From a virus, in IMG/VR virus record IMGVR_UViG_3300048672_000430, positions 18,108-82,107 of that record: a stretch of 64,000 nucleotides of DNA; one strand, given 5' to 3'. Of the stretch, positions 31,771 to 40,590 are shown piece after piece; position 1 is the first letter of the stretch; each line of letters begins with the position of its first letter. Under the pieces are notes generated by a model that had not been told where the DNA came from, did no database searches, and saw only the letters and a program-made list of their open reading frames with translations. The position numbers and the translations under genes were made by a program.

Positions 31771-32144
31771 AAACTAGTGGATTCCGTGAAATTGACTTCA
31801 CAAAAATAGAATGTAAAAACTGTGGAATGAACGGTGTAGCTAACGTGGGAACAATGTATTTTTGTGAGACGGGTAAAATTCCTAGGATTAAATACACTAC
31901 AAAGCCGTTCAGTATAATGCCTGAAGTTGACTACATAGACTGCCCTAAATGCAATGGCACAGGCTATACAGATGAAACTGGCACAGAATTGGAGTTGGAA
32001 TTTAAAAACTCTACATGCGAAGAATTACCATATATACTAAAACCTTTATCAGAAAAAGAATTGAGAAATTATTTAGGAGAAGCTGAAGTTGAAAAGGTAT
32101 TAAATGCAAGACTTAAACTGAAGCTTACAACGGAGTTAGAATGA
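31767..32144 (+). CDS. Zinc protein with DnaJ-type CxxCxGxG motif
   Basis: 125 residues from ATG 31767, which overlaps the previous stop. CKNCGMNG near 13-20 and CPKCNGTGY near 48-56 resemble the cysteine-rich motif of DnaJ. The rest is acidic and helical. Confidence 0.55.
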   Translation: MKTSGFREIDFTKIECKNCGMNGVANVGTMYFCETGKIPRIKYTTKPFSIMPEVDYIDCPKCNGTGYTDETGTELELEFKNSTCEELPYILKPLSEKELRNYLGEAEVEKVLNARLKLKLTTELE

Positions 32145-32398
32145 AAAGAAGTGAGATGGTGCAACATTTAATGGATACAGCAAAAGCACATAGAATGTGT
32201 ACTCCGTATAAAGAAGAAAAAGAATTTTGGGAAATCATGTTACATGAAATTGAAATGGCAGGTATGTTGCCTCCTCCAGATAAAGCAGAAGCTGTAACAG
32301 ATTTGATAGTGTACGCATATTATGGTGAAAGAGTGGAAAGTGATGGTTCATTAGATGGACTCGTTATCAGAAACAAACTGTGGGAACCAGAGGAATAA
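32141..32398 (+). CDS. MKRS-type paralogue A flanking a SLOG protein
   Basis: 85 residues: MKRSEMVQHL at the start, GMLPPP in the middle, and an end NKLWEPEE. Same length and layout as the protein at 32754 (MKRSDMV, GMLPP, LNMWEEE), so the two are paralogues. Helical; no known family. Confidence 0.65.
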   Translation: MKRSEMVQHLMDTAKAHRMCTPYKEEKEFWEIMLHEIEMAGMLPPPDKAEAVTDLIVYAYYGERVESDGSLDGLVIRNKLWEPEE

Positions 32399-32400
32399 AG

Positions 32401-32757
32401 ATGAAGTTAATTATAGCAGGAAGTAGAGATTTACAAATGTTTGAAGAAGGGATATATTCTTTACTATGTGCTCATAAAATATATAGAAACCAATATACTG
32501 AGGTAGTATCAGGTGGGGCTGGCGGCATAGATAAATGTGGAGAATTTTTTGCAACACACTATAACCTAGATTTAAGAAGATTTCCTGCCGATTGGGATAT
32601 TCACGGTAAAGCAGCAGGGCCGATCCGTAATAGACAAATGGCTGAGTATGCAGATGCCCTACTATTAATTTGGGATGGAAAAAGTAGAGGCAGTGCTAGT
32701 ATGAAAAAAGAAATGGAGAAATTAGGTAAACCTATTTACGAGGTAATTATAAAATGA
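32401..32757 (+). CDS. SLOG-superfamily protein (DUF2493-like)
   Basis: 118 residues from ATG 32401, two bases after the previous stop. MKLIIAGSRDL, VVSGGAGGIDKCGEFFA, FPADWDIHGKAAGPIRNRQMAEYADALLLIWDGKSRGSAS are the Rossmann-like blocks of the family related to DprA and LOG. Such proteins bind nucleotides or their derivatives. Flanked by two paralogues of unknown function. Confidence 0.85.
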   Translation: MKLIIAGSRDLQMFEEGIYSLLCAHKIYRNQYTEVVSGGAGGIDKCGEFFATHYNLDLRRFPADWDIHGKAAGPIRNRQMAEYADALLLIWDGKSRGSASMKKEMEKLGKPIYEVIIK

Positions 32758-33011
32758 AACGAAGTGATATGGTAGAAGAAATTACTCATATTCTAGACAT
32801 GGAAGCTGAAGAATTAGCCTATCCTTTTTTAGCTGAATTAATTTTAACCATAATAGAAAATAAAGGAATGTTACCTCCAACTATAACAAATCCAGAATTT
32901 AAAGATATAAACAATTGGCTAAAGCATTGTGATGAAGTAGCAAAAGGTACTGTATATGGATATTCTGTCGAAAGGAAACCTTTAGAGTTAAATATGTGGG
33001 AGGAAGAATGA
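32754..33011 (+). CDS. MKRS-type paralogue B flanking a SLOG protein
   Basis: 85 residues; see the paralogue at 32141 for the shared MKRS[ED]MV, GMLPP and LxMWEEE marks. Four-base overlaps with both neighbours show tight coupling. Confidence 0.65.
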   Translation: MKRSDMVEEITHILDMEAEELAYPFLAELILTIIENKGMLPPTITNPEFKDINNWLKHCDEVAKGTVYGYSVERKPLELNMWEEE

Positions 33012-33211
33012 GCGATACAAAACAATACTATATATTTAATGGTGGATTACCAGAAAATAGATACAAAGGAATGAAGTGTTATATTTCATTTGTATTTGAA
33101 TCAGATCCTAATTACGGTGTAATATGTTTTGATGATAAAGAAGTTGAAAAGAAAGGGCTTGGGTTGAGTTTTGAAGTTGCAGATTTAAGAAAGCTAGAGG
33201 AAATAGTATGA
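33008..33211 (+). CDS. Hypothetical protein
   Basis: 67 residues from ATG 33008, overlapping the stop before it. Beta-type, with GLPENRYKGMKCYISFVFESD. No family. Confidence 0.55.
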   Translation: MSDTKQYYIFNGGLPENRYKGMKCYISFVFESDPNYGVICFDDKEVEKKGLGLSFEVADLRKLEEIV

Positions 33212-33351
33212 AAAAGTATAAGTCTCCTCGTAGGTTAAAAGTAAAGCCACCTAAAGTTATTCGTCACGCAAAAGAATATAATCGTAGGATCAATAAATTA
33301 GATTCAAAGAAAATACTAAAAGAAGTACTAGAAAAGTATAAGGAAAACTAA
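33208..33351 (+). CDS. Small basic protein
   Basis: 47 residues, very basic (KKYKSPRRLKVKPPKVIRHAKEYNRRINK). Nucleic-acid binding is likely from charge. Overlaps on both sides. Confidence 0.5.
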   Translation: MKKYKSPRRLKVKPPKVIRHAKEYNRRINKLDSKKILKEVLEKYKEN

Positions 33352-34031
33352 TGGACTATTTATCTGAAAGATACGGACTTATTACTGATAATGATACAGA
33401 AACCGAGAACGGACAATTATTTTTGGCTGAGTATCAGTTATTATTGGACTATAAAAAAGGTAGTGAAATTAATAAGATGTCGGCATTTATAACAATGTTG
33501 GAACAGTTACGAAATAGTTACGTAGAAGAGGGTCTCTATCACCGTAATCCTGATCTAATAAATAGACGTATAATGTCTCATGATAATTTATCAGGAATTA
33601 TGGCTTGGTCTAAGTATAATAATACAACACATAGATTTGAAATATGGGATTACCTGTTGAAGCACCTCGGTACTTATGATAATTCAAAGGGTAAATCAAA
33701 ACAACTATCTAGATTTTTACCATTCAACCCTAGTAATTTTTTTATTTGGGGACTATGTGCGGAATCTAAAATATACTTATTATTCTTACCTTTCTTTCTA
33801 ATTAACCTTATTTTAACTTGCAATAAGCCGCCAGGGAATACATCAGGTAAGATACTAGCTTGGGTTGAAATGTATTCATTAAGAGACCACTTTATTGTAA
33901 AGCACATATTCAAGTACTATGAAACTAAAATGAGACAACAATATGGTACTGATTATATTGAAGCTTTAATGAAGATTTATCACGGCTCAAATTCCAAAGA
34001 CTTCCCAATAAACAAAATACTTGACAAATAA
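33351..34031 (+). CDS. Hypothetical protein with one hydrophobic segment
   Basis: 226 residues. HRFEIWDYLLKHLGTYDN and RFLPFNPSNFFIWGLCAESK come before a hydrophobic segment YLLFLPFFLINLIL (about 142-155), then WVEMYSLR and a charged helical end. It looks like a phage-specific family, possibly membrane-associated; function unknown. The promoter of the lipoprotein at 34068 lies in its last codons. Confidence 0.6.
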   Translation: MDYLSERYGLITDNDTETENGQLFLAEYQLLLDYKKGSEINKMSAFITMLEQLRNSYVEEGLYHRNPDLINRRIMSHDNLSGIMAWSKYNNTTHRFEIWDYLLKHLGTYDNSKGKSKQLSRFLPFNPSNFFIWGLCAESKIYLLFLPFFLINLILTCNKPPGNTSGKILAWVEMYSLRDHFIVKHIFKYYETKMRQQYGTDYIEALMKIYHGSNSKDFPINKILDK

Positions 34032-34049
34032 CTAAACTTATGTTATCTT
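34021..34049 (+). promoter_or_regulatory. Sigma70 promoter with extended -10
   Basis: TTGACA-N17-TATCTT, TGT before the -10; leader of about 12 bases to the lipoprotein start. Confidence 0.75.
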
Positions 34050-34067
34050 GTTAAAGGAGGATTTAAC

Positions 34068-34283
34068 ATGAAATATATTGTTTTATTATTTTTACTAGCT
34101 TCATGTGCTACAGATATGAGGACAAAAATACCTTGTGAGTTAGTACATAAAACCACTGTTCTAGGAAGAACATATTCTGAGTATTTATGTGAAGAAGAGA
34201 TTATCTGTAAAGATCCTTTAAATTGTTTTGTAACTTGTCATGAAGAAGTTGAAATCGGTAAAATTCGTTGTATAACGAGGTAA
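34068..34283 (+). CDS. Small Cys-rich lipoprotein
   Basis: 71 residues. KYIVLLFLLASC is a lipoprotein signal with Cys13 as acylated residue. The mature part carries six more cysteines (C23, C40, C46, C52, C56 and C67 by my count), which could form disulfides in the periplasm. Expressed from its own promoter ahead of the DNA polymerase gene. No family. Confidence 0.65.
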   Translation: MKYIVLLFLLASCATDMRTKIPCELVHKTTVLGRTYSEYLCEEEIICKDPLNCFVTCHEEVEIGKIRCITR

Positions 34284-34286
34284 TAT

Positions 34287-36443
34287 ATGTCTAATAATGA
34301 TTTAATCTACGGAAAAAATAGAACAGAGAACATAGTATCAATGGAAATTGACGGAGACGTTTTGACTGTTTTTATTGAAAAAGACGGGGTGGTTCGTCAA
34401 GAAAAACATCCTCATAAGTTCTGGATGCTTTCAAATGAAAGATTGGATCTATCTTGGGTTAAAATGCAAGGAGATCAGCACTACAAATATGGTAAACAAT
34501 TTGACAGTTACTTTAAAATGAAAATGGAGAAAGAGAAGTATCAAGGTAAGGACTTCTATAATATTGGTAATTCGATTGAAGCTTGTCAAGTTAAGGATGG
34601 ATTTTCTTATTTTAAAGGTATGCAACCTAATCAAGTTTCTATCCTTGCATTCGATATTGAAACAAACGGATTTGCAATGGACGATAACTCTAGGGTGGTA
34701 TTGATAGCTAATACTCTCCGTAAAAATGGAGAGATTACTAGAAAATTATTCAGCCACGATGAGTATGCTAATGATGGAGAAATGATTGAAGATTGGTGCA
34801 ATTGGGTCATTTCAGTAGACCCTAGTATCATGTGTGGGCATAATATATACTCTTTTGACTTTCCATTTTTAATCCACACCGCAGGATTATATAATAAAAA
34901 ACTACGATTAGGTAGGAACGAAGCACCGATTAGAGTTCAAAGTAATGAGTCTAGTTTCAGAGTTGACGGAAGTAGAGACCTACATTATCACAAAGTACAA
35001 ATATATGGAAGAGAAGTATGTGATACTATGTTCCTATCTTATAAATATGACATTGGTAGAAAATACGAAAGCTATGGTTTGAAGTATATCATAAATAAAG
35101 AAGGCTTAGAAAAAGAAGGTCGAACATTTTACGATGCTCAGAAAATTAAAGATAACTTCAATGATCCCGAAGAAATGATAAAAATTAAGAAGTATGCAGA
35201 AGAAGATGGTGATGATGCTTTAGCTCTATTTGACTTAATGGTTCCACCGTTCTTTTATATGACGCAAATGATACCTAAACCGTTTCAATTAATGATTGAA
35301 TCAGCCAGTGGATCACAACTTAATTCTTTAATGGTTAGAGCTTATTTACAAAATAAACATAGTATTCCTAAAGCTTCAGAAGCAATTCAATTTGAGGGTG
35401 CTATAAGTTTTGGTGAAGCAGGTATTTATCCTAATGCTGTTTCATTAGATATTGCGTCTCTATATCCGTCTATTATGCTTCAATATGATGTTCATGATCC
35501 AATCAAAGATCCAGAAAATAACATGCTAAAACTACTGAATTATTTGAGAGATGAAAGATTAAAAAATAAGAAGTTAGCTAAAGAAACTGGGCTAGATAAA
35601 TACAAACATCTAGACGGATCATTAAAAATACTAATTAACTCATTGTATGGGTTTTTAGGTGCAACTGGATTAAATTATAATTATCCTATGGGTGCAGCAG
35701 AAGTAACTAGAAAGGGAAGAGAAATACTTACCCAAAGTATGACTTGGGCTAAATCAAAAGGATTCACTGTTCCAAAGGGTGACACAGATTCAATCACTAT
35801 TTATAAAGACGGTAAGGAATTTGAAATAGCAGAAATTAACTCTTTAATTGAGGAAGTCAATAGTATCCTGCCTCCTTATATTAACTTTGAATTAGATGCT
35901 ATCTATGACGTTATAGTAGTGTTTAAAGCTAAGAATTACGCATACAGAGAAGGCACTAAGATAAGCTTAAAAGGTAGTAGTATAAAGGGTGGTACGAAAT
36001 CCGCTGCTCTTAAAGAATTTCAAAGAAAGGTAATAGATATATTATTAGAGGGATCTAATGGTGATATTAATGAAAGATTAAAGATTGTGTATAATGAATT
36101 TGTAAAGAGATCTCAACAACTAAAGACTAAAGAAGATATCAAGCAATGGGCAACTAGAAAAACATTATCCTCTACAATGATGGAAAGTAATAGACCAAAT
36201 GAAACTAAAATAATAGAGGCAATAAAAGGTACTAACTACAAGGAAGGAGATAGATTTTTTACCTTCTATAAATCAGATGATTCAGTGTGTCTTGTTGAGA
36301 ATTTTGAGGATGATTATAACAGAGTCCGACTGCTAAAGGCAATACACGATACTATTAATATATTTAGTGATGTGTTAAATGTTAAAGAACATTTCCCTAA
36401 TTATAGTTTAAAAAAGAACTTGAAAATGGTTGATCAACTATAA
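34287..36443 (+). CDS. Family B DNA polymerase with 3'-5' exonuclease
   Basis: 718 residues, on the short side for the family. Exonuclease: FDIETNGF (Asp123, Glu125), HNIYSFDFPFL, and YAEEDGDDALAL as Exo III. Polymerase: SLDIASLYPSIM (motif A, about 386-397), KILINSLYGF (motif B, about 445-454) and KGDTDS (motif C, about 495-500). Replicates the phage genome with the primase-helicase. The start follows GAGG by five bases. Confidence 0.95.
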   Translation: MSNNDLIYGKNRTENIVSMEIDGDVLTVFIEKDGVVRQEKHPHKFWMLSNERLDLSWVKMQGDQHYKYGKQFDSYFKMKMEKEKYQGKDFYNIGNSIEACQVKDGFSYFKGMQPNQVSILAFDIETNGFAMDDNSRVVLIANTLRKNGEITRKLFSHDEYANDGEMIEDWCNWVISVDPSIMCGHNIYSFDFPFLIHTAGLYNKKLRLGRNEAPIRVQSNESSFRVDGSRDLHYHKVQIYGREVCDTMFLSYKYDIGRKYESYGLKYIINKEGLEKEGRTFYDAQKIKDNFNDPEEMIKIKKYAEEDGDDALALFDLMVPPFFYMTQMIPKPFQLMIESASGSQLNSLMVRAYLQNKHSIPKASEAIQFEGAISFGEAGIYPNAVSLDIASLYPSIMLQYDVHDPIKDPENNMLKLLNYLRDERLKNKKLAKETGLDKYKHLDGSLKILINSLYGFLGATGLNYNYPMGAAEVTRKGREILTQSMTWAKSKGFTVPKGDTDSITIYKDGKEFEIAEINSLIEEVNSILPPYINFELDAIYDVIVVFKAKNYAYREGTKISLKGSSIKGGTKSAALKEFQRKVIDILLEGSNGDINERLKIVYNEFVKRSQQLKTKEDIKQWATRKTLSSTMMESNRPNETKIIEAIKGTNYKEGDRFFTFYKSDDSVCLVENFEDDYNRVRLLKAIHDTINIFSDVLNVKEHFPNYSLKKNLKMVDQL

Positions 36444-36446
36444 AAC

Positions 36447-36475
36447 TTGACAAATAATACGTTATATGTTATATT
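36447..36475 (+). promoter_or_regulatory. Sigma70 promoter with extended -10
   Basis: TTGACA-N17-TATATT, TGT before the -10, starting three bases after the polymerase stop. Confidence 0.8.
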
Positions 36476-36492
36476 ACTAATTAAGAGGTTGT

Positions 36493-36843
36493 ATGACTGC
36501 TCCATATAAAAAACGTGCAAAAGCTGGGTGGAACTCGGATAAAAAACAATCAAATAAAGATGAACGAGTTTTTGAGAAACACGAAATAAGAACAATCAGT
36601 TATGAAGAACTAAATGCAGATGCTGAAATAGAGCATAATGATAAGCTACCTAAAAAGAAAAAGAGAAAACAACCAAAACCAAAAGACATACTAAATAAGA
36701 TAAATTCTACCGAAAAAACTTTAGCATTTTTTAAATCTGGTTCAGTATATAGATCTGAATGGATTAAAGGTGTTATTTCGAGATACGAAAAAGAATTAGA
36801 GGATCTACATAAACAATATAATGAGATGACAAGTAAGACTTGA
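36493..36843 (+). CDS. Basic hypothetical protein
   Basis: 116 residues, very basic middle (KLPKKKKRKQPKPKD) and a C-terminal coiled coil. Probably binds nucleic acid. Heads its own short unit between two promoters. Confidence 0.6.
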   Translation: MTAPYKKRAKAGWNSDKKQSNKDERVFEKHEIRTISYEELNADAEIEHNDKLPKKKKRKQPKPKDILNKINSTEKTLAFFKSGSVYRSEWIKGVISRYEKELEDLHKQYNEMTSKT

Positions 36844-36868
36844 CAAATAGCTAGAAATATGTTACATT
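36840..36868 (+). promoter_or_regulatory. Sigma70 promoter with extended -10
   Basis: TTGACA-N17-TACATT, TGT before the -10; the -35 overlaps the stop of the gene before it. Confidence 0.75.
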
Positions 36869-36886
36869 AAAATTAAGGAGACAAAC

Positions 36887-37081
36887 ATGACAAGATTAGA
36901 AGCTAACAAACAAATTTTAGAAAGAATTAACGGTGTAGTAGAGACATACCCAGAACTTAGATTTGAGCAGATAATGGTAGGTTTAGGACTAGAATGGATG
37001 AGTTTCTGTGAGGAATCAACAGATACTTTAGAAATTATTAATGACCATTTAGGTAAAATGAAGGAAGTTAAAAATGCTTAG
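36887..37081 (+). CDS. Small helical hypothetical protein
   Basis: 64 residues, helical, acidic C-terminal half with FCEESTDTLEIINDHL. RBS AAGGAG. No family. Confidence 0.55.
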   Translation: MTRLEANKQILERINGVVETYPELRFEQIMVGLGLEWMSFCEESTDTLEIINDHLGKMKEVKNA

Positions 37082-37523
37082 TATAAAGAATATTAATAAA
37101 GAAGTTGTGATGGTTGCCTTAGTTATTGCTGGTCTAGCATTTGGTGCTGGATATTATGCAACACCATCTAAGGTTAAAACAGAGATAAAAGAAGTAGTTA
37201 AAACCGTAAAGGAAGAAGCTAAATCTAAGGTTGTGTATAAAGAAAGAATCGTCTATAAAGACGGCACAACCGTTGAACGTGAATCGGAATCGGAACAATC
37301 AAATACTAAAGAAAGTAATGAATCAACAAAAACAGCTAATTCTGAGACAACAAAAGATACTGGATTAGTTTTAAGTGCATTAGCTATTGTTGATAGTTCT
37401 GATATTCAGGGACATAGAGATTATGGCTTACATGTTACAAAGAGAGTTTTTAGTAATATTAATGTTGGGGTAATCGCAACTACTGATAAAAAGGTTGGGG
37501 TATCCGTTGGGTTGAGCTTTTAA
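37074..37523 (+). CDS. Membrane-anchored coiled protein
   Basis: 149 residues: one span (VVMVALVIAGLAFGAGYYA, about 11-29), a charged helical stretch (KTEIKEVVKTVKEEAKSKVVYKE), a Ser/Glu/Asn-rich linker and a beta-type end (INVGVIATTDKKVGVSVGL). A phage envelope or inner-membrane protein of unknown role. Overlaps both neighbours. Confidence 0.55.
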   Translation: MLSIKNINKEVVMVALVIAGLAFGAGYYATPSKVKTEIKEVVKTVKEEAKSKVVYKERIVYKDGTTVERESESEQSNTKESNESTKTANSETTKDTGLVLSALAIVDSSDIQGHRDYGLHVTKRVFSNINVGVIATTDKKVGVSVGLSF

Positions 37524-38314
37524 TGAATGTATTAAGTTTATTCGATGGTATTTCTTGTGGACAAATTGCTCTTGAGAAAGCAGGACTTAAAGTAGATAAA
37601 TACTTTGCGAGTGAGCTTGATAAGTACGCTATCGCTGTAACACAAAATAACTATCCAAATACTATACAACTTGGTGATGTTTGTAAAATTAAAGTAGAAG
37701 ATCTCCCTAGTATAGATTTGTTAATTGGGGGATCTCCCTGTCAAGGGTTTTCATTTGCTGGTAAACAGTTAAATTTTAATGACCCTAGGTCTGTTTTATT
37801 TTTTGAATACGCAAGAATACTGAAAGAAGCTAAACCTAAATATTTTTTACTTGAAAATGTTAAAATGAAGAAAGAATTTCAAGATATAATTAGTAAAGAA
37901 TTGGGTGTTGAGCCTATTGAAATTAATAGTAAGTTGGTTTCTGGTCAATTAAGATCAAGATTATATTGGACAAATATTCCTAATATAACTCAACCGGAAG
38001 ATAAGAATATTCAATTTCAAGATATATTAGAAAAGGATGAAGCTAGGATTCCAAAAGCTTATACGTTAACTGCTAGCTATTTTAAAAAAGGAGCAGAAGC
38101 TACTAGACAAAGAGGATTTAATAAATCACAAAGACCTATAGCTTGGATTAATGATAATGAAACTAGATGGTTAACTCCATTAGAATGTGAAAGATTACAG
38201 ACTATTCCAGAAAATTACACAAATAATGTATCCAATTCACAACGTTATAAGATGTTAGGTAATGGCTGGACGGTTGATATTATTGTTCATATATTTAAAA
38301 ACTTGACATTTTAA
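37523..38314 (+). CDS. DNA (cytosine-5) methyltransferase
   Basis: 263 residues, short for the family. LSLFDGISCGQIA (motif I), IDLLIGGSPCQGFS with catalytic Cys73 (motif IV), LLENV (motif VI), GQLRSRLYW (motif VIII, about 141-149) and LGNGWTVDII (motif X) are all present, so it should be active. The target-recognition part (about 160-210) is small. No restriction partner is seen; the enzyme probably masks phage DNA from host restriction. Confidence 0.93.
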   Translation: MNVLSLFDGISCGQIALEKAGLKVDKYFASELDKYAIAVTQNNYPNTIQLGDVCKIKVEDLPSIDLLIGGSPCQGFSFAGKQLNFNDPRSVLFFEYARILKEAKPKYFLLENVKMKKEFQDIISKELGVEPIEINSKLVSGQLRSRLYWTNIPNITQPEDKNIQFQDILEKDEARIPKAYTLTASYFKKGAEATRQRGFNKSQRPIAWINDNETRWLTPLECERLQTIPENYTNNVSNSQRYKMLGNGWTVDIIVHIFKNLTF

Positions 38315-38331
38315 TAGTTTTGTGTTACACT
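38303..38331 (+). promoter_or_regulatory. Sigma70 promoter with extended -10
   Basis: TTGACA-N17-TACACT, TGT before the -10, in the last codons of the methyltransferase. Confidence 0.7.
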
Positions 38332-38348
38332 AACTTTTAGAGGGCTTA

Positions 38349-38621
38349 ATGGAAAATGTAATAGAACTTAATGACATGCGTAGAATTAAAAATATGGAAA
38401 AGACAGTTAAATTATTTGAAAAGCAGTTAGCCGATATTAAAAAAGCACATGGAATATTAGTTCCTCATGTTGATTTTAGATTTTTCAGTATTACATGTTA
38501 TGCGTTAAGAGAAGAGCAAAAGAGCCTAGCTGCTGAATTATTGAGATTAAAGTTACGTTTGGATAAAGCAAAAAATCCATCTAAATATGAACAACTATTA
38601 ATAGAACAAAAACCTGAATAG
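38349..38621 (+). CDS. Coiled-coil hypothetical protein
   Basis: 90 residues, coiled N-terminus (MRRIKNMEKTVKLFEKQL) and a helical end. First gene of a promoter-led unit with the exonuclease. No family. Confidence 0.55.
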   Translation: MENVIELNDMRRIKNMEKTVKLFEKQLADIKKAHGILVPHVDFRFFSITCYALREEQKSLAAELLRLKLRLDKAKNPSKYEQLLIEQKPE

Positions 38622-38630
38622 GATAATTAA

Positions 38631-39566
38631 ATGAAACATTGGACTGAAGAAGAATTAGAAACATTAGTATTTATGAAGAATTGTGGTTTAACATGGTCTG
38701 AGATTAACCCAGAATTTCCAGGTGAAACACAAAATTCTCTAAGAAAAACATACTACAGACATATTAGAAAAGAACCAGTGAATAATGTAGGCCCAAAGGT
38801 ACTTCTGTTAGATATTGAAACTCTCCCTATGGAAGCATATGTTTGGGGATTGTTTGACCAAAATATAGGGCTAGAAATGGTTAAAACCGATTGGTCAATA
38901 CTTAGTTTCTCTGCTAAATGGTTAGGAGCACCAGAAAACGAAGTGATGTACTATGATACTAGAGATGAAGAGAATGTTAGAGATGATTCTAACCTAGTTA
39001 AGATTATACATGGATTATTAGATGAATGTGACGTAACAATCACCCAGAATGGGATTAGATTTGATATACCAAAATTAAATGCTCGTTTTATTAAACACGG
39101 TTTAACTCCACCATCTAGCTATAGAAATATAGACACAATGAGAATAGCTAAATCTAAGTTCGGATTTACTAGTAATAAGTTAGCATATATGACCGAATTA
39201 TTGTGCACAAAATACAAAAAACTAGATCACTCTGAATTTTCAGGATTTAAATTATGGTCTGAATGTATGAAGGGTAATTTGGCAGCGTTTGAATCAATGA
39301 AGAAATACAATATGTACGATGTTTTAAGCTTAGAAGAATTGTACTTAATTATGGCTCCTTGGGATAAAACTATTAATTTCTCAGTATTTAATGATGAGGA
39401 TCTTAGTCATCGTTGTTCGTGCGGGAATGATCAGTTTGAGGAGAGTGGGTTTGTATACACAAATACTGCAAAATTCCAAAGACATAAGTGTACGGTGTGT
39501 GGTAAAGAACATAGAGATTCTACAAATTTATTAAGTAAAGAAAAACGTAAAAGCATTAAGAGGTAA
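38631..39566 (+). CDS. RNase H-like 3'-5' exonuclease with HTH and zinc ribbon
   Basis: 311 residues. The N-terminal 45 residues (WTEEELETLVFMKNCGLTWSEIN) form a Myb/HTH-like helix set. LLLDIETLP (about 58-66), TQNGIRFDIPKLNARF and YDVLSLEELY carry the DEDD-type acidic residues. A Cys4 ribbon (CSCG...CTVCG) ends the protein. Related to DnaQ/YprB-type exonucleases. It may proofread, trim recombination ends or degrade host DNA or RNA. Confidence 0.75.
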   Translation: MKHWTEEELETLVFMKNCGLTWSEINPEFPGETQNSLRKTYYRHIRKEPVNNVGPKVLLLDIETLPMEAYVWGLFDQNIGLEMVKTDWSILSFSAKWLGAPENEVMYYDTRDEENVRDDSNLVKIIHGLLDECDVTITQNGIRFDIPKLNARFIKHGLTPPSSYRNIDTMRIAKSKFGFTSNKLAYMTELLCTKYKKLDHSEFSGFKLWSECMKGNLAAFESMKKYNMYDVLSLEELYLIMAPWDKTINFSVFNDEDLSHRCSCGNDQFEESGFVYTNTAKFQRHKCTVCGKEHRDSTNLLSKEKRKSIKR

Positions 39567-39568
39567 AA

Positions 39569-39913
39569 GTGAAGGCAATATCACAGATTACTTTAAATAT
39601 CAAAGGTCGAGACTGGACTTTTAAATTGTTGACAGATAAACAGTTTAATAAACTTCATAATAAAGAAGATGAAGGTAATACAGCAATGACCATACAATCG
39701 GACTATGAAGTTCATTTTCGTAAATCTGATTGGTCTATAGCAACGATTAGACACGAGCTAGGACACACATTACACATGTCTTCTCTAGTAGGATCTTCTG
39801 ATCTAACAGTCAGTGATACCGTAGAGTTGATGTGTGAAATAATTGGCGAGCATACGGATGAAATAGTGTTATGGTCGGTAAGAATTGCTGAGAAATTCAT
39901 TAATCATTCGTAA
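39569..39913 (+). CDS. Putative metallopeptidase (HExxH)
   Basis: 114 residues, GTG start after AGAGG. TIRHELGHTLH gives His62, Glu63, His66; VELMCEIIGEH supplies a possible third ligand. No signal peptide, so it is cytoplasmic. Small zincins of this kind are common hypothetical phage proteins; target unknown. Confidence 0.7.
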   Translation: MKAISQITLNIKGRDWTFKLLTDKQFNKLHNKEDEGNTAMTIQSDYEVHFRKSDWSIATIRHELGHTLHMSSLVGSSDLTVSDTVELMCEIIGEHTDEIVLWSVRIAEKFINHS

Positions 39914-39921
39914 GGAATAAC

Positions 39922-40590
39922 ATGGAAAGGGAAGAATCAATGATAGTTTGTTTGGCTGGTGTAAAAAGAAGTGGTAAAGACAGTGTAGCAAATATACTCA
40001 AAACGGAAGGGTTTGAACAAATAAGTTTAGCTGATCCTTTGAGAGAAATATGCTCTAAAGTATTTGATATTCCAATGAATGTTTTTACTGCTGACGAATT
40101 AAAGGAAAAACCTTTTGACCGTCCTGTTTTTTTAACAGCGGACGATATAGCTCATTTTCAAGCTATTGTTGAGAATGAATGGGGATTTAATATTGATAAA
40201 ACTGCATACAATGGAATGATTGAACATTTAGATGTTGGATTTGAAACACCAAGACAAATGCTGCAATATATTGGAACTGAATTTCTAAGAAACAATGTAG
40301 ACGATAATATGTTTTTAAAGATAGCAGATAAGAGAATTGAACATTCACCAAAAGATGTTGTTATTTCCGATTGTAGATTTAAGAATGAACGTGAATGGTT
40401 TCGTAAAAAGAACGCTATAATATGTTTAGTAAAAAGACCGTCTTTAGCACAAAATACAGACACCCATGTATCTGAGAATGATTTAGGTGATGAAAAGGAC
40501 TATCAAGTAATTATTACTAATGATAGAGACTTAAATGCTTTACATCTTAATATCAGTACATGGATTAACATGACAAATAGGAGAAGATAA
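39922..40590 (+). CDS. Deoxynucleoside monophosphate kinase
   Basis: 222 residues. GVKRSGKDS (P-loop, about 13-21), FETPRQMLQYIGTEFLR, VVISDCRFKNE and LVKRPS match the phage dNMP kinase family of T4 gp1. It turns dNMPs, including dTMP from ThyX, into dNDPs. An internal ATG (seventh codon) is an alternative start. Confidence 0.88.
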   Translation: MEREESMIVCLAGVKRSGKDSVANILKTEGFEQISLADPLREICSKVFDIPMNVFTADELKEKPFDRPVFLTADDIAHFQAIVENEWGFNIDKTAYNGMIEHLDVGFETPRQMLQYIGTEFLRNNVDDNMFLKIADKRIEHSPKDVVISDCRFKNEREWFRKKNAIICLVKRPSLAQNTDTHVSENDLGDEKDYQVIITNDRDLNALHLNISTWINMTNRRR

